DNA of 64,000 bases from Phyllobacterium sp. T1293 (GCF_020731415.2 NZ_CP088273.1:2485001-2549000), one strand, 5' to 3'; shown: positions 34,694-45,270, numbered from the stretch's first letter. Translations and numbers: made by a program. The notes: generated by a model not told the origin, from the letters alone.

Positions 34694-35434
34694 TCAATTG
34701 CCCTTTATGGAAGTAAGAATATCACGTGCCCGTTCGAGATCTTCAGGGGTATCGACCCCCAGTGGCACCGAATCAACGATCTCGACATCAATGCGCATGC
34801 CAGCTTCCAGCGCGCGCAATTGTTCCAGTTTTTCGCGCTGTTCCAGCGGCGAAGGCCCGAGTCCGACAAAGCGCTCCAGCGCCGCACGGCGATAGGCATA
34901 AAGACCGATGTGATGATAAAGCGGGCCATTGCCATAAGGCGCTGTCGCGCGGGTAAAATAGAGCGCGCGCATTTTGCCTTCACCAATACCCGATCCCACG
35001 ACCTTCACGACATTGGGGTTGGTCTTCTCGTCTTCCCTGATGATTTCAACACACAATGTGGCGATATCAGCAGGCCCCTGTTGCAGCGGCAAAAGGGCAC
35101 GCCTGACCAGTTCAGGATCAATGGTTGGCAGATCACCCTGCACGTTGACAATGGCATCGACAGTGCCATCCGGATCGAGCGCCAGCAGCGCTTCATAGAT
35201 GCGGTCCGAACCGGATTCGTGGTCGCTGCGCGTCATCACAGCTTCCAGTCCGTGCGCTTCGACTGCGGCCTTCACCTCGGCACTATCGGTGGCAACAACA
35301 GCGCGGCCAAGTCCAGCGGCCAGCGCGCGTTCGGCCACATGCACGATCATCGGCTTTCCGGCAATATCGGCCAATGGCTTACCGGGAAGCCGGGTGGAGG
35401 CCATACGGGCGGGAATCAGGGTCAATGTTTTCAT
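34694..35434 (-). CDS. kdsB: 3-deoxy-manno-octulosonate cytidylyltransferase
   Basis: A 246-residue CMP-Kdo synthetase that activates Kdo for lipopolysaccharide inner-core assembly in the cytosol. The nucleotide-binding N-terminus is [20 protein letters not shown]. Further motifs are [15 protein letters not shown] and [19 protein letters not shown] (metal-binding Asp). The C-terminal region [42 protein letters not shown] is typical. The start ATG is at 35434. It is divergent from the cytochrome c gene. Confidence 0.96.
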   Translation of the reverse strand: MKTLTLIPARMASTRLPGKPLADIAGKPMIVHVAERALAAGLGRAVVATDSAEVKAAVEAHGLEAVMTRSDHESGSDRIYEALLALDPDGTVDAIVNVQGDLPTIDPELVRRALLPLQQGPADIATLCVEIIREDEKTNPNVVKVVGSGIGEGKMRALYFTRATAPYGNGPLYHHIGLYAYRRAALERFVGLGPSPLEQREKLEQLRALEAGMRIDVEIVDSVPLGVDTPEDLERARDILTSIKGN

Positions 35435-35612
35435 CGTCGCAAGTAACCTACGGTGTCAAAAAGTCTCAGGCAGAACAGCCCTTATATGTGTTGCAAGTCT
35501 TGAGCAAAAGACCTAGTTTCCGCGCGATCACGAGGGGACTCTCGTCAAGTAAATGCAGCTGTTTGCATTGACCAGATAATGAGAACCTCCGCAAGAGGAG
35601 CAATGATCGACA

Positions 35613-36248
35613 ATGGATTCGAGCGCGTTCAACAAATATGCCATGGCGTTTCTGGCAACAGTCTTCGTTGTCATGACAGCGGGCATCCTTTCGGATTTCG
35701 TATTTGATTCACATGCGCCCGAAAAACCCGGTTTTATCATTCAGGCGGCGGAAGCTGGCGGTGAAGGCGAAGCCGGCGCACCGGCCGCTGCGGCTGCCGT
35801 GCCGATTGCAACACTGCTGGCATCTGCCGATGCGACACGCGGTGAGGCTGTTTTCAAGCGCTGCCAGGCTTGCCACACCGGCGAAAAGGGCGGAGCAAAC
35901 AAGGTTGGCCCAAACCTTTGGGACATTGTTGATCGTCCAATGGCCACCCATGAAGGTTTCAGCTATTCCGGCGCCATCAAGGATTTTTCGAAAGGCGGCA
36001 AGGAGCTGTGGACATTTGACCATCTCAACCACTTCCTGACCTCGCCAAAGGCCTATATCAAGGGCACAGCCATGGGCTTTGCCGGCGACAAGAAGGACAA
36101 TGAGCGCGCCGATCTGATCGCCTATCTGCGCACGCTCTCCGATAGTCCAAAGCCACTTCCGGCTGCTGACGCAGCACCTGCGGGCGGCGACAAGCCAGCC
36201 GAGGGCGCAAAGCCTGCTGAAGGCGCAGCACCTGCCCCAGCGAAATAA
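35613..36248 (+). CDS. cycM: Membrane-anchored cytochrome c (CycM/c552 type)
   Basis: A 211-residue class I cytochrome c. The N-terminal uncleaved membrane helix (about 8-30) anchors it, an Ala/Gly-rich linker (45-68) follows, and the haem site is CQACH (Cys84, Cys87, His88) with Met154 (GTAMGF) as the likely sixth ligand. The C-terminal tail is Ala/Pro/Lys-rich. In related alphaproteobacteria this protein carries electrons from the bc1 complex to the aa3 oxidase. It is monocistronic, closed by a strong intrinsic terminator 20 bases after the stop codon. Confidence 0.93.
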   Translation: MDSSAFNKYAMAFLATVFVVMTAGILSDFVFDSHAPEKPGFIIQAAEAGGEGEAGAPAAAAAVPIATLLASADATRGEAVFKRCQACHTGEKGGANKVGPNLWDIVDRPMATHEGFSYSGAIKDFSKGGKELWTFDHLNHFLTSPKAYIKGTAMGFAGDKKDNERADLIAYLRTLSDSPKPLPAADAAPAGGDKPAEGAKPAEGAAPAPAK

Positions 36249-36267
36249 GCCAAACAAAAGAACACTG

Positions 36268-36295
36268 AAAGCCGGGCCTTGTGCCCGGCTTTTTT
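36268..36295 (+). terminator. Intrinsic terminator of the cytochrome c gene
   Basis: GCCGGGC (36271-36277), loop CTTGT and GCCCGGC (36283-36289) are followed directly by TTTTTT. Three As before the stem extend pairing with the T run. Confidence 0.92.
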
Positions 36296-36403
36296 GTATC
36301 GGGCTGATCTCGCCATCAAGACTGCGTGTTTTTTTACCGAAGGCCTGTTCTCTGCCGCAATTTCTCTTAGACTGAACGAAAAGAGAAATTGTGGAGACCT
36401 GAT

Positions 36404-38287
36404 TTGCACTTCCGTCCGCTTGTTGCCAGCCTCGCCCTCCTCGCCATCACCGCGATGGCTCCCCTGTCAAATGCGAGGGCTGCAGAGCCGGAATGGCGGC
36501 ATGCGGTGAGCGCCTTAGGCACACCCAAATATGGGCCCGATTTCAAACATTATGATTTTGTGAATCCCGATGCCCCCAAGGGCGGCACCCTAAACCAGAT
36601 TGCGCAGGGTGCATTCGATAGCCTCAATCCCTTTGTGGTTCAGGGAACCGCTGCGGCAGGGCTTCCCGGCGGCACAATTTTGGGTGGACTGCTGTATGAC
36701 ACGCTTCTCAGCCGCGCACTTGATGAGCCTGCAACAAATTACGGTCTGCTTGCCGAAGCCATTGCCTACCCGGATGATTTTTCCTGGGTAAAGTTTCGCT
36801 TGAACCCGGTAGCGAAATGGCATGATGGTGAGCCCATCACCGTCGAGGATGTGATCTGGTCTTTTGATATTCTGAAGGCGCAAAGCCCGATTTATAATAA
36901 GTACTACCACGATGTGACAAAGGCTGAAAAAACCGGCGATCGTGAAGTCACCTTTACCTTTGCCAGCGGTGGAAATCGTGAATTGCCAAGTATCGTTGGC
37001 GAATATCCAATACTGCCAAAACACTGGTGGGAGGGCACTGATCCATCCGGCAAGAAGCGCGATATCACCAAGCCCACAACAGAAATTCCGCTTGGCTCTT
37101 CGTTCTACAAGATTGAAAGTGTCGACTTAGGCAAAACCATAACATGGAGCCGTGTTCCTGATTATTGGGGCAAAGATATACCCAGCAATGTCGGGCGCTA
37201 TAATTTTGATCGTATTCGTTATGAATATTTCCGTGACGCGAACGCCAGCTGGGAGGCCTTCAAGAAGGGCGGATTTCAGGATTTGCGAGGCGAACCAAGC
37301 ATTGGCCGTTGGATGCGCGGTTACGACTTCCCCGCGTTCACACGAGGTGATGTCGTCAAAGCGGTATTTCCGGAGCGATCTTCTGGTCGTATGCAAGGGT
37401 TCTTGCTGAACACGCGACGTGACAAATTCAAGGATATCAGAGTACGCGAGGCACTGAATTACGCCTTTGACTTTGAGACCATGAGCAAGAATGTATTTTT
37501 CGGAGAATATAAGCGGATAGACAGTTATTTCGCGGGTTCCGAACTGGCGTCAAGCGGCCTTCCGACAGGCAAAGAACTTGAAATTCTACAGACGGTTAAA
37601 GACGAGGTTCCGGAAGGTGTTTTTACCGAGGAATTCAAGAATCCCGTTTCCGACACGCCGCAGGCACAACGTGACAATTTGCGCAAAGCTGTCTCACTGC
37701 TGCGGGATGCTGGTTATGATCAAAAGAACGGAAAACTGGTCAATACTATAACCGGCCAGCCGCTGACCATTGAGTTTCTTGCCGATGATCCCGGCAATGA
37801 ACGTACGGTTGGACCATTTATGGCCAGCCTCCGAAAACTGGGCATTGATGCGCAAATGAGGGCGGTGGACGCCGTACAGTATGCAGCCAGAGTCAATGAT
37901 TATGATTACGACGTCCTCGCGATCTCCGGGATCGGACAGACCTTGTCGCCGGGTAACGAACAGAGGGACTTTTGGGGGTCTGTCACGGCGGATACGCCCG
38001 GTGGCCGCAACTATATGGGCATCAAAAATCCGGCAATCGACAAGCTGATTGATAGGGTCATTTTCGCCAAAGACCGTGACGGGCTTGTTGCAGCAACCCA
38101 TGCTCTCGACCGGGTTCTCCTATGGAATTATTACATCGTACCGCAATGGTACGATGACAGAACCAAGATTGCCTACTGGAACAAGTTCGGCATGCCCGAC
38201 AAGCAACCGGACTATATTGGCGTTGATCCCTATTCATGGTGGATCGATACCGCCAAGGAACAAGCTCTGAAAGCCCGGGCGCAATGA
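36404..38287 (+). CDS. yejA: Peptide ABC transporter substrate-binding protein (YejA-like), first copy
   Basis: A 627-residue family 5 extracellular solute-binding protein for oligopeptides. The start is the TTG at 36404 (GGAGA six bases upstream), giving a clean Sec signal peptide with cleavage near ARA-AEPEW. A TTG at 36389 would add five residues. The family core is visible: DAPKGGTLNQIAQGAFDSLNPF, the binding-cleft segment AKWHDGEPITVEDVIWSFDILK, and C-terminal PQWYDDRTKIAYWNKFGMP. It starts a five-gene importer operon plus one enzyme gene, and it overlaps the second binding-protein gene by four bases. Its base composition and codon choice are slightly AT-richer than the following genes. 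Confidence 0.9.
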   Translation: MHFRPLVASLALLAITAMAPLSNARAAEPEWRHAVSALGTPKYGPDFKHYDFVNPDAPKGGTLNQIAQGAFDSLNPFVVQGTAAAGLPGGTILGGLLYDTLLSRALDEPATNYGLLAEAIAYPDDFSWVKFRLNPVAKWHDGEPITVEDVIWSFDILKAQSPIYNKYYHDVTKAEKTGDREVTFTFASGGNRELPSIVGEYPILPKHWWEGTDPSGKKRDITKPTTEIPLGSSFYKIESVDLGKTITWSRVPDYWGKDIPSNVGRYNFDRIRYEYFRDANASWEAFKKGGFQDLRGEPSIGRWMRGYDFPAFTRGDVVKAVFPERSSGRMQGFLLNTRRDKFKDIRVREALNYAFDFETMSKNVFFGEYKRIDSYFAGSELASSGLPTGKELEILQTVKDEVPEGVFTEEFKNPVSDTPQAQRDNLRKAVSLLRDAGYDQKNGKLVNTITGQPLTIEFLADDPGNERTVGPFMASLRKLGIDAQMRAVDAVQYAARVNDYDYDVLAISGIGQTLSPGNEQRDFWGSVTADTPGGRNYMGIKNPAIDKLIDRVIFAKDRDGLVAATHALDRVLLWNYYIVPQWYDDRTKIAYWNKFGMPDKQPDYIGVDPYSWWIDTAKEQALKARAQ

Positions 38288-40161
38288 TGTTGAACCGTCT
38301 CAACCGCCGGGACCTGCTGAAATATTCGAGTGCGGCGGCGCTGTCAGCGCTCGCCCCGCGCGTTGCGCTCGCGGATGTCAAAACAGGCGTGCCGCTGCAT
38401 GGCCTTTCGGCCTTTGGCGAGCTGAAATATCCGGCGGATTTCACCCATTTTGACTATACCAATCCCGATGCGCCGAAGGGTGGCACCTTCTGCTTTTCAC
38501 CGGGCACCTGGTTTTTCAATCAGTCACCGCAAACCTTCAACACATTGAATGGTTTCAGCGCGCGCGGTGATGCGCCGCCCCGTATCGAGCTGTGTTTCGA
38601 CTCCCTGATGACATCAGCGCTTGATGAGCCTGATTCGGTCTATGGGCTGGTTGCCGAGACTGTGACGGTTTCCGAGGATAAAAAGACATTTGTCTTCAAG
38701 ATGCGGCCGGAAGCGCGTTTTCATGACGGTTCGCCGCTGACGGCACATGATGCTGCATTCAGTTATGAAACGCTCAAGACCAAGGGCCATCCCGATCTCA
38801 TCGTCCTGATGGCGGAACTCAAAGAGATTGTCGCGCAGGATGACCATACGCTGCGTCTTGGCTTTTCCGGCAAGCATTCCGATCGCGCCATTCTCGATAT
38901 AGCGGCTGTCATACCGATCTTTTCCAAAGCCTGGTATGCGACGCGCGATTTTGACACCTCGACACTGGAAGCGCCATTGGGTTCAGGGGCCTATCGTGCC
39001 GCAACAATCCTTGTCGGACAGACAATCGAATATGAACGGGTCCCGGATTATTGGGCGAAGGATTTGCCTGTACAGCGCGGCTCCAATCATTTTGACCGCA
39101 TCCGCATTGAGTTCTTTCGCGAGCGTCAGGCAGATTTCGAATCCTTCAAGAAAGGCGATATCTATTGGAGAACTGAATCTGTCGCGAAAACATGGGTGAC
39201 GGAGTATAATTTTCCGGCCATTCAACAAAAACGCGTGGTGAAACGCGAATTCTCAAGCGAAAAGCGTCCAGTGCTGCAGGCATGGGCAATCAATGAGCGC
39301 CGCGAGCAATTCCGGGATCAGCGCGTGCGGGAAGCCATTGCGCTCTGCTTTGATTTTGAATGGACCAGCAAAAACTTTTTTTATGACGTCTACAACCGCT
39401 CGCAATCCCTGTTTGAGAAGTCGGAATTTCGCTCCGAAGGCAAACCATCCCCGGACGAACTTGCCATTATGGAGCCGTTGCGGGACAAGCTGCCGCCGGA
39501 GATTTTCGGTGATGCGCTCCTGCAGCCCACATCGGATGGATCAGGGCGCGACAGAGATAATCTGCGCCGGGCCGTCGAGTTGATTACAGCAGCGGGGTTC
39601 ACCCGCCAGAATGGCAAATTTGCCGATTCCAAAGGCAAACCGCTCAATCTTGAGCTTTTGATTTTTGCCGAAGTCTTCACCCGGTCTTCCACGCCGTTCA
39701 TCAACAATCTCAACGCTATCGGCATCAATGCGTCGTTGCGGCTGGTTGATCCCACGCAATATCAGGTGCGGTTGCAGGATTTCGATTTCGATATGATCGG
39801 CGCTGCCTATTCGCTGGGGCCGACGCCGACCGAGGAAAGCCTGCAGGCGATGTTCGGCTCCAAATCCGCAGCAATTCCGGGATCAACAAATTTTCCGGGC
39901 CTCGCCGATCCAAGCGTGGATGCGCTGATCCAGAAAGTGAGCGGGGCCAAGTCGCGGGCCGAACTGATCACGATTATGCGTGTTCTCGATCGGCTCTTGC
40001 GTATAAGACGCGACTGGATTCCAAATTGGTATAGTGCGAATCACCTGATTGCCTATTGGGATATGTTCGGTTTCAAGGAGCCGAAGCCCGATTATGGTTT
40101 TCCGGTGGAAACGCTATGGTGGCGTGACGAAGCAAAGGCAAAGGCAATTGGCAAGTTTTGA
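38284..40161 (+). CDS. Peptide ABC transporter substrate-binding protein (YejA-like), second copy
   Basis: A 625-residue paralogue of the preceding protein. Its N-terminus NRRDLLKYSSAAALSALAPRVALA has a twin-arginine motif, so export is probably by Tat rather than Sec. The same family 5 landmarks occur (DAPKGGTF, ARFHDGSPLTAHDAAFSYETLK, PNWYSANHLIAYWDMFGF). The ATG at 38284 overlaps the upstream stop (ATGA). It lies 30 bases before the permease genes. Two paralogous binding proteins probably widen the peptide range of one permease. Confidence 0.88.
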   Translation: MMLNRLNRRDLLKYSSAAALSALAPRVALADVKTGVPLHGLSAFGELKYPADFTHFDYTNPDAPKGGTFCFSPGTWFFNQSPQTFNTLNGFSARGDAPPRIELCFDSLMTSALDEPDSVYGLVAETVTVSEDKKTFVFKMRPEARFHDGSPLTAHDAAFSYETLKTKGHPDLIVLMAELKEIVAQDDHTLRLGFSGKHSDRAILDIAAVIPIFSKAWYATRDFDTSTLEAPLGSGAYRAATILVGQTIEYERVPDYWAKDLPVQRGSNHFDRIRIEFFRERQADFESFKKGDIYWRTESVAKTWVTEYNFPAIQQKRVVKREFSSEKRPVLQAWAINERREQFRDQRVREAIALCFDFEWTSKNFFYDVYNRSQSLFEKSEFRSEGKPSPDELAIMEPLRDKLPPEIFGDALLQPTSDGSGRDRDNLRRAVELITAAGFTRQNGKFADSKGKPLNLELLIFAEVFTRSSTPFINNLNAIGINASLRLVDPTQYQVRLQDFDFDMIGAAYSLGPTPTEESLQAMFGSKSAAIPGSTNFPGLADPSVDALIQKVSGAKSRAELITIMRVLDRLLRIRRDWIPNWYSANHLIAYWDMFGFKEPKPDYGFPVETLWWRDEAKAKAIGKF

Positions 40162-40191
40162 ACTGATCCTCCCCTGCGGAGCACCGTCTTA

Positions 40192-41295
40192 ATGGGAGCC
40201 TATATTCTACGGCGTCTGCTTCTGATGATACCGACCCTGTTCGGGGTTTTGCTAGTCTGCTTCGTGATTGTACAATTCGTGCCCGGTGGTCCTGTGCAGC
40301 GCATTATCGGTCAGTTGACCGGTCAGGGCGGCAATGCACTTGACCGCATCGGCGGTGGCGGGGCTGATTTTGGCCAGACCAATGAATCGCTTGGCACCGG
40401 GGCAGCCAATTCGAAATATCGTGGTGCGCAGGGCCTCGACCCCGCTTTCATTGCCAGCCTTGAAAAGCAGTTCGGCTTGGACAAACCACCGCTGGAGCGT
40501 TTCCGCCTTCTGGTGTGGAACTATCTGCGCTTTGATTTTGGCCGGAGCTATTTCCGCGATATCAGCGTGGTGCAGCTTATCAAGGAAAAACTCCCCGTTT
40601 CCATATCGCTCGGGCTATGGATGACGCTGATATCCTATGCGATTTCCATACCTCTGGGCATCCGCAAGGCCATCAAGGATGGCTCTGCCTTTGACGTATG
40701 GACCAGCGCCGTTGTCATTGTCGGTTACGCCATACCGGGGTTTCTGTTCGGTATCATGCTCATCGTGTTTTTTGCCGGTGGCTCATTCTTTGACTGGTTC
40801 CCGCTGCGCGGTCTGACCTCGAACAATTTCGCCGACCTCTCCTTCTTCGGCAAGATTGTCGACTATGCCTGGCATATCGCCCTGCCGCTGACAGCTATGC
40901 TGCTCTCGGCCTTCGCCACGACGACGCTTTTGACCAAGAACTCGTTTCTCGATGAGATCCGCAAGCAATATGTCACGACAGCACGCGCCAAGGGCCTGAC
41001 CGAGCGCAAAATTCTCTATGGTCACGTTTTCCGCAATGCCATGCTCATTGTCATCGCCGGGTTTCCCAGTGCGTTCATCTCGATCTTTTTCACCGGCCAG
41101 CTGCTGATCGAGGCGATTTTCTCGCTCGATGGGCTTGGACTGCTCGGTTATGAATCGATCATCAACCGCGATTATCCTGTGGTCATCGCCACGGTCTATA
41201 TCTTCGCGCTGGTTGGCGTGGTGATCAGCCTTCTCTCCGATCTGCTTTATACGTGGATCGATCCGCGTATCGACTTTGAGCGGAGGGACGTCTGA
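40192..41295 (+). CDS. yejB: Peptide ABC transporter permease YejB
   Basis: A 367-residue inner-membrane permease with an N-terminal span (about 8-28), a periplasmic region of about 100 residues (Gly/Asp-rich insertion typical of YejB) and five more spans. The ATPase-coupling EAA loop reads [26 protein letters not shown]. It belongs to the binding-protein-dependent transport (DppB-like) family. The end overlaps the next permease by one base (TGATG), so the two are translated together and should form the transmembrane heterodimer. Confidence 0.93.
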   Translation: MGAYILRRLLLMIPTLFGVLLVCFVIVQFVPGGPVQRIIGQLTGQGGNALDRIGGGGADFGQTNESLGTGAANSKYRGAQGLDPAFIASLEKQFGLDKPPLERFRLLVWNYLRFDFGRSYFRDISVVQLIKEKLPVSISLGLWMTLISYAISIPLGIRKAIKDGSAFDVWTSAVVIVGYAIPGFLFGIMLIVFFAGGSFFDWFPLRGLTSNNFADLSFFGKIVDYAWHIALPLTAMLLSAFATTTLLTKNSFLDEIRKQYVTTARAKGLTERKILYGHVFRNAMLIVIAGFPSAFISIFFTGQLLIEAIFSLDGLGLLGYESIINRDYPVVIATVYIFALVGVVISLLSDLLYTWIDPRIDFERRDV

Positions 41296-42440
41296 TGAGC
41301 GATACGACCATCGGCACCCAAGCCGCACCCGCCGCAATCCGCCGTCCGCGTATGTCGCCGCTCAACGCCCGGCGCTGGCAGAATTTCAAGGCCAACCGGC
41401 GCGGCTGGTGGGCATTGTGGATATTCCTGTTCCTGTTCATTGGCTCGCTGTTCGGCGAATTTATCGCCAATGACAAGCCGATCATCGTTTCCTACAAGGG
41501 CGAAATCCTGTTTCCGGTGCTCGTCGATTATCCGGAGGAAAAATTCAACGGCTTCTATGCGGTGACGGATTATCGCGACCCGGTCATTCAGGACGAGATC
41601 AAGGCCAATGGCTGGGCTATCTGGCCGCCGGTGCGCTATTCCTACCGGACCGTCAATAACGAGCTTCCCGATACGGCGCCGTCAAAGCCCTTCTGGCTCT
41701 ATACGGCTGAGGAGCGTTGTGCGCGCTATCCCCAAGGGGTGAACGACGCCAATTGCACGTTCGGCAATATGAATATTCTGGGAACCGATGATCAGGCGCG
41801 CGATGTCTTTGCCCGTGCGCTTTATGGTTTTCGTATTTCCGTTCTGTTCGGCCTGATCCTGACGGCGGCTTCAGCCGTGATCGGCGTGACGGCGGGTGCA
41901 TTGCAGGGTTATTTCGGTGGCTGGCTTGACCTTCTGGCACAGCGTTTCATCGAAATCTGGTCCTCGGTGCCAACACTCTATCTGCTGCTCATCATGGCAT
42001 CGATCCTGCCGCCGGGTTTCTGGATTCTGCTCGGGATCATGCTGCTGTTCTCATGGGTCCATTTTGTCGGCATTGTCCGGGCGGAATTCCTGCGCGCCCG
42101 CAATTTTGAATATGTGAATGCGGCGCGGGCGCTTGGTGTGCGTGACCGGACCATCATGTTCCGGCATCTTCTGCCCAATGCCATGGTGACGACGCTGACC
42201 TTCCTGCCCTTTATTCTGAACGGTTCGATCACCACGCTGACCTCGCTGGATTTCCTCGGTTTTGGCCTCCCGCCCGGTTCGCCGTCGCTTGGCGAACTGC
42301 TCGCGCAGGGCAAGAACAATCTGCAGGCGCCGTGGCTTGGCCTCACCGGTTTCATCGTTATTTCGCTGATGCTGTCGCTGCTGATCTTTGTGGGTGAGGC
42401 GACCCGTGACGCATTCGATCCGCGCAAGGCTTTCAAATGA
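41295..42440 (+). CDS. yejE: Peptide ABC transporter permease YejE
   Basis: A 381-residue permease of the DppC-like family. The first span is at about 38-58, a large periplasmic domain (about 60-170) typical of YejE follows, then five spans. The EAA loop reads YVNAARALGVRDRTIMFRHLLPNAM. It overlaps both neighbours (one base with yejB, four bases with yejF). Together with YejB it forms the channel of the peptide importer. Confidence 0.93.
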   Translation: MSDTTIGTQAAPAAIRRPRMSPLNARRWQNFKANRRGWWALWIFLFLFIGSLFGEFIANDKPIIVSYKGEILFPVLVDYPEEKFNGFYAVTDYRDPVIQDEIKANGWAIWPPVRYSYRTVNNELPDTAPSKPFWLYTAEERCARYPQGVNDANCTFGNMNILGTDDQARDVFARALYGFRISVLFGLILTAASAVIGVTAGALQGYFGGWLDLLAQRFIEIWSSVPTLYLLLIMASILPPGFWILLGIMLLFSWVHFVGIVRAEFLRARNFEYVNAARALGVRDRTIMFRHLLPNAMVTTLTFLPFILNGSITTLTSLDFLGFGLPPGSPSLGELLAQGKNNLQAPWLGLTGFIVISLMLSLLIFVGEATRDAFDPRKAFK

Positions 42441-44068
42441 GTGCGTCCCCTCTCCTTTCCGTGCGTGACCTCTCGGTCGCCTTCACCCAGAATGGCCGCC
42501 AGTCGATTGCTGTCGATCACATCTCCTTTGACATTGCTCAAGGCGAGACGGTCGCCCTTGTCGGCGAATCCGGTTCCGGCAAGTCAGTCTCAGCCCTCTC
42601 GATCCTGAAGCTCCTGCCCTATCCACCAGCTTCACACCCTTCGGGTCAAATCCTGTTCAACGGGCAGGACCTTCTGGATAGCGACGAGGATGATCTGCGC
42701 CGCGTGCGTGGCAATGACATCACCATGATCTTTCAGGAGCCGATGACCTCGCTCAATCCGCTTCATTCGATCGAGAAACAGATCGTTGAAGTGCTGAAAC
42801 TGCATCAGGGCATGGGCGACAAGCCTGCCAAGGAGCGCACGCTTGCACTTCTCAATGAAGTGGGTATCCGTGAGCCGGAGAAGCGTCTTGATGCTTATCC
42901 GCACCAACTGTCAGGCGGACAGCGGCAGCGCGTCATGATTGCCATGGCACTGGCGAACAAACCGAAACTGCTGATCGCCGATGAGCCGACAACGGCGCTC
43001 GATGTGACCGTGCAGGCGCAAATCCTGCAACTGCTTGCGGACCTTAAAAAGGCGCAGGGCATGTCGATGCTGTTCATCACGCATGATCTTGGCATTGTCC
43101 GCAAGATTGCAGACCGCGTCTGTGTCATGACCAAGGGTAAGATTGTCGAGACGGGACCGACAAAGGAAATCTTCGACAACCCGCAGCACGAATATACGCG
43201 CCATCTTCTGGCCGCTGAACCAAAGGGCAATCCGCCCTCCGCCGATCTTTCCGCCGCCCCTGTGATGCGCGGTGAACAGGTCAAGGTGTGGTTCCCGATC
43301 AAACAGGGTTTCCTGCGCCGTACCGTTGATCATGTGAAGGCCGTTGACGGTATCGATGTCACCATTCGCGCCGGGCAGACGCTCGGTGTTGTCGGCGAAT
43401 CCGGTTCGGGCAAGACCACGCTTGGCCTCGCCCTGTCGCGGATGATTTCGTCTCAAGGCGTCATCCGCTTTGGCGAGAAGGACATCAACCAGTTCTCGTT
43501 CAAGCAGATGCGGCCCCTGCGGCGCGAATTGCAGATCGTGTTTCAGGACCCGTTCGGTTCGCTGTCACCGCGCATGTCGATTGCCGATATCGTCGCTGAA
43601 GGTCTTGCGGTACACGAGCCGAAACTATCGGCGGATGAACGCGATGCACGGGTTGTTGCGGCACTCAGGGAAGTCAATCTTGATCCGGAAAACCGCTTCC
43701 GCTATCCGCACGAATTTTCCGGTGGTCAGCGCCAGCGCATCGCCATTGCCCGCGCCATGGTGCTCAATCCGCGCTTTGTCATGCTGGATGAGCCAACCTC
43801 GGCGCTTGATATGAGCGTGCAGGCACAGGTGGTCGATCTGCTGCGCGGATTGCAGCAAAAGCACAATCTGGCCTATCTTTTCATCAGCCACGACCTCAAA
43901 GTGGTGAAAGCGCTGGCCAATGATGTGCTGGTGATGCGCAATGGCAAGGCGGTAGAATATGGTCCGTCGGAGGAAATCTTCGCTAATCCGAAGAGCGACT
44001 ATACAAAAGCACTGATGGCAGCGGCCTTCAGGATAGAAACGGCCGAACAGGGAGCAGTAAGCGAATGA
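42437..44068 (+). CDS. yejF: Peptide ABC transporter ATP-binding protein YejF (two ATPase domains)
   Basis: A 543-residue fusion of two ABC ATPase domains. Domain 1 (about 5-255): Walker A GESGSGKS, signature LSGGQRQR, Walker [13 protein letters not shown]. Domain 2 (about 280-530): Walker [10 protein letters not shown], signature FSGGQRQR, Walker [13 protein letters not shown]. Each domain ends with the oligopeptide-type C-terminal extension ([12 protein letters not shown] and [12 protein letters not shown]). It powers import through YejB and YejE. The ATG overlaps the yejE stop, and its own stop overlaps the next gene (ATGA). Confidence 0.95.
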   Translation: MSASPLLSVRDLSVAFTQNGRQSIAVDHISFDIAQGETVALVGESGSGKSVSALSILKLLPYPPASHPSGQILFNGQDLLDSDEDDLRRVRGNDITMIFQEPMTSLNPLHSIEKQIVEVLKLHQGMGDKPAKERTLALLNEVGIREPEKRLDAYPHQLSGGQRQRVMIAMALANKPKLLIADEPTTALDVTVQAQILQLLADLKKAQGMSMLFITHDLGIVRKIADRVCVMTKGKIVETGPTKEIFDNPQHEYTRHLLAAEPKGNPPSADLSAAPVMRGEQVKVWFPIKQGFLRRTVDHVKAVDGIDVTIRAGQTLGVVGESGSGKTTLGLALSRMISSQGVIRFGEKDINQFSFKQMRPLRRELQIVFQDPFGSLSPRMSIADIVAEGLAVHEPKLSADERDARVVAALREVNLDPENRFRYPHEFSGGQRQRIAIARAMVLNPRFVMLDEPTSALDMSVQAQVVDLLRGLQQKHNLAYLFISHDLKVVKALANDVLVMRNGKAVEYGPSEEIFANPKSDYTKALMAAAFRIETAEQGAVSE

Positions 44069-45021
44069 CCGGTGCAAGCGACACGATTTTTCTGGCTGTA
44101 ACGGGTTGGGACCCGGAAGTCTGGCTCTCGGAATTTGCCAAGAACGATCCTGCCCGCAAACTCGTGCTGAACACCGATACGGACAAGGAAAAGGTTCGTT
44201 ATGCGCTGGTGTGGAAGCAGCGCCCCGGATCGCTCGCTGATCTGCCGAACCTGAAAGTCATTTTTTCGCTCGGTGCTGGCGTTGATCACGTTTTCCATGA
44301 TGACCGGATTCCTGACGTGCCGATCGTTCGCATTGTCTCGCCTGATCTCACCATGCGCATGACCGAATATGTGGTTTGGCAGGTGCTGGATCACCATCGC
44401 CTCGGCCTGCGCTATCGGCAGCAGCAGGCTGGCAAGGTCTGGCATGAGGACCGGCGCCAGCCCGCGGCCCATGAGGTCAATGTCGGCATTCTCGGCATGG
44501 GCGTGCTTGGCCGCGATGCTGCGCTCAAGCTGCGCATGCTGGGCTTCAAGGTGAGCGGCTGGAGCCGCAGGCCGCAGACCGTCGAGGGCGTGACCAGCCA
44601 CCATGGGCCTGACGGGTTGAAGGCTTTCCTGAAGGATGCCGATATTGTTGTGTCCCTGCTGCCATTGACGCCGGAGACCAGGAATATCCTTTCCATGAGC
44701 CTGTTTGCCCAGATGAAAACCGATGGGCCTCTTGGACCGCCAAGCCTTATCAACGCCGGTCGTGGCGGCTTGCAGAACGAGGCGGATATTCTGGCGGCGC
44801 TCGAACGCGGAATGCTCTCGGCTGTCACGCTTGATGTGTTCAACAAGGAGCCATTGCCAAAGGATAGCCCATTGTGGACGCATCCGCAGGTGATTGTGAC
44901 GCCGCACGCAGCGGCAAGCTCCAGTCCATCTGCGCTTGTTCCTGAGATCATCGCGCAGATTGAATCCTATGAGCGCGGTGAGCCCTTGAAAAATATTGTC
45001 GACAGGCAAGCGCAGTATTAG
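44065..45021 (+). CDS. D-2-hydroxyacid dehydrogenase (GhrA-like glyoxylate/hydroxypyruvate reductase)
   Basis: A 318-residue NAD(P)H-dependent oxidoreductase. The Rossmann motif GILGMGVLGRDAALKLRMLGFKVSGWSRR (about 141-169) includes an Arg-rich loop after the second strand that suggests NADPH. Active-site elements are NAGRGG (Arg), an acidic residue in LDVFNKEPLP, and His in TPHAAASSS. It most resembles glyoxylate/hydroxypyruvate reductase A. It overlaps yejF by four bases, so it is translationally coupled to the peptide importer. The link between a peptide importer and this enzyme is unexplained and may be only an operon habit of this group. Confidence 0.85.
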   Translation: MTGASDTIFLAVTGWDPEVWLSEFAKNDPARKLVLNTDTDKEKVRYALVWKQRPGSLADLPNLKVIFSLGAGVDHVFHDDRIPDVPIVRIVSPDLTMRMTEYVVWQVLDHHRLGLRYRQQQAGKVWHEDRRQPAAHEVNVGILGMGVLGRDAALKLRMLGFKVSGWSRRPQTVEGVTSHHGPDGLKAFLKDADIVVSLLPLTPETRNILSMSLFAQMKTDGPLGPPSLINAGRGGLQNEADILAALERGMLSAVTLDVFNKEPLPKDSPLWTHPQVIVTPHAAASSSPSALVPEIIAQIESYERGEPLKNIVDRQAQY

Positions 45022-45073
45022 AAAAATTTGGCTTTGACCGCCGCTGCTGTTCGGATAGATTGCCCGCGTAAGT

Positions 45074-45228
45074 GTTCTCAGGGCGGGGTGTAATTCCCCA
45101 CCGGCGGTAATCACTGGGTGTCGAAAGATGTCAGGTGCGAGCCCGCGAGCGCTTTCCGGTTCGCCGGAAAGGTCAGCAGATTTCGGTGCAATTCCGAAGC
45201 CGACGGTATAGTCCGGATGAAAGAGAAC
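45074..45228 (+). promoter_or_regulatory. FMN riboswitch (RFN element)
   Basis: All conserved blocks are present in order: CTCAGGGCGGGGTG, AATTCCCCACCGGCGGTAA, AGCCCGCGAGCG, a variable hairpin, GGTGCAATTCCGAAGCCGAC, and GGTATAGTCCGGATGAAAGAGA. The closing P1 stem is GTTCTC (45074-45079) with GAGAAC (45223-45228). It lies 83 bases upstream of ribH, with a terminator hairpin between, so FMN should repress this lumazine synthase gene by early termination. Confidence 0.97.
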
Positions 45229-45239
45229 AACTGAAAGCA

Positions 45240-45270
45240 AGGGCTGCCGTCAGGCAGTCCCTGAGCATTT
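45240..45270 (+). terminator. Riboswitch expression-platform terminator
   Basis: GGGCTGCC (45241-45248) pairs with GGCAGTCC (45253-45260, one GU) over a GTCA loop. Extra A-T pairing lies at the base, and ATTTTTGG follows. It lies between the FMN aptamer and the ribH start codon. Confidence 0.7.
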
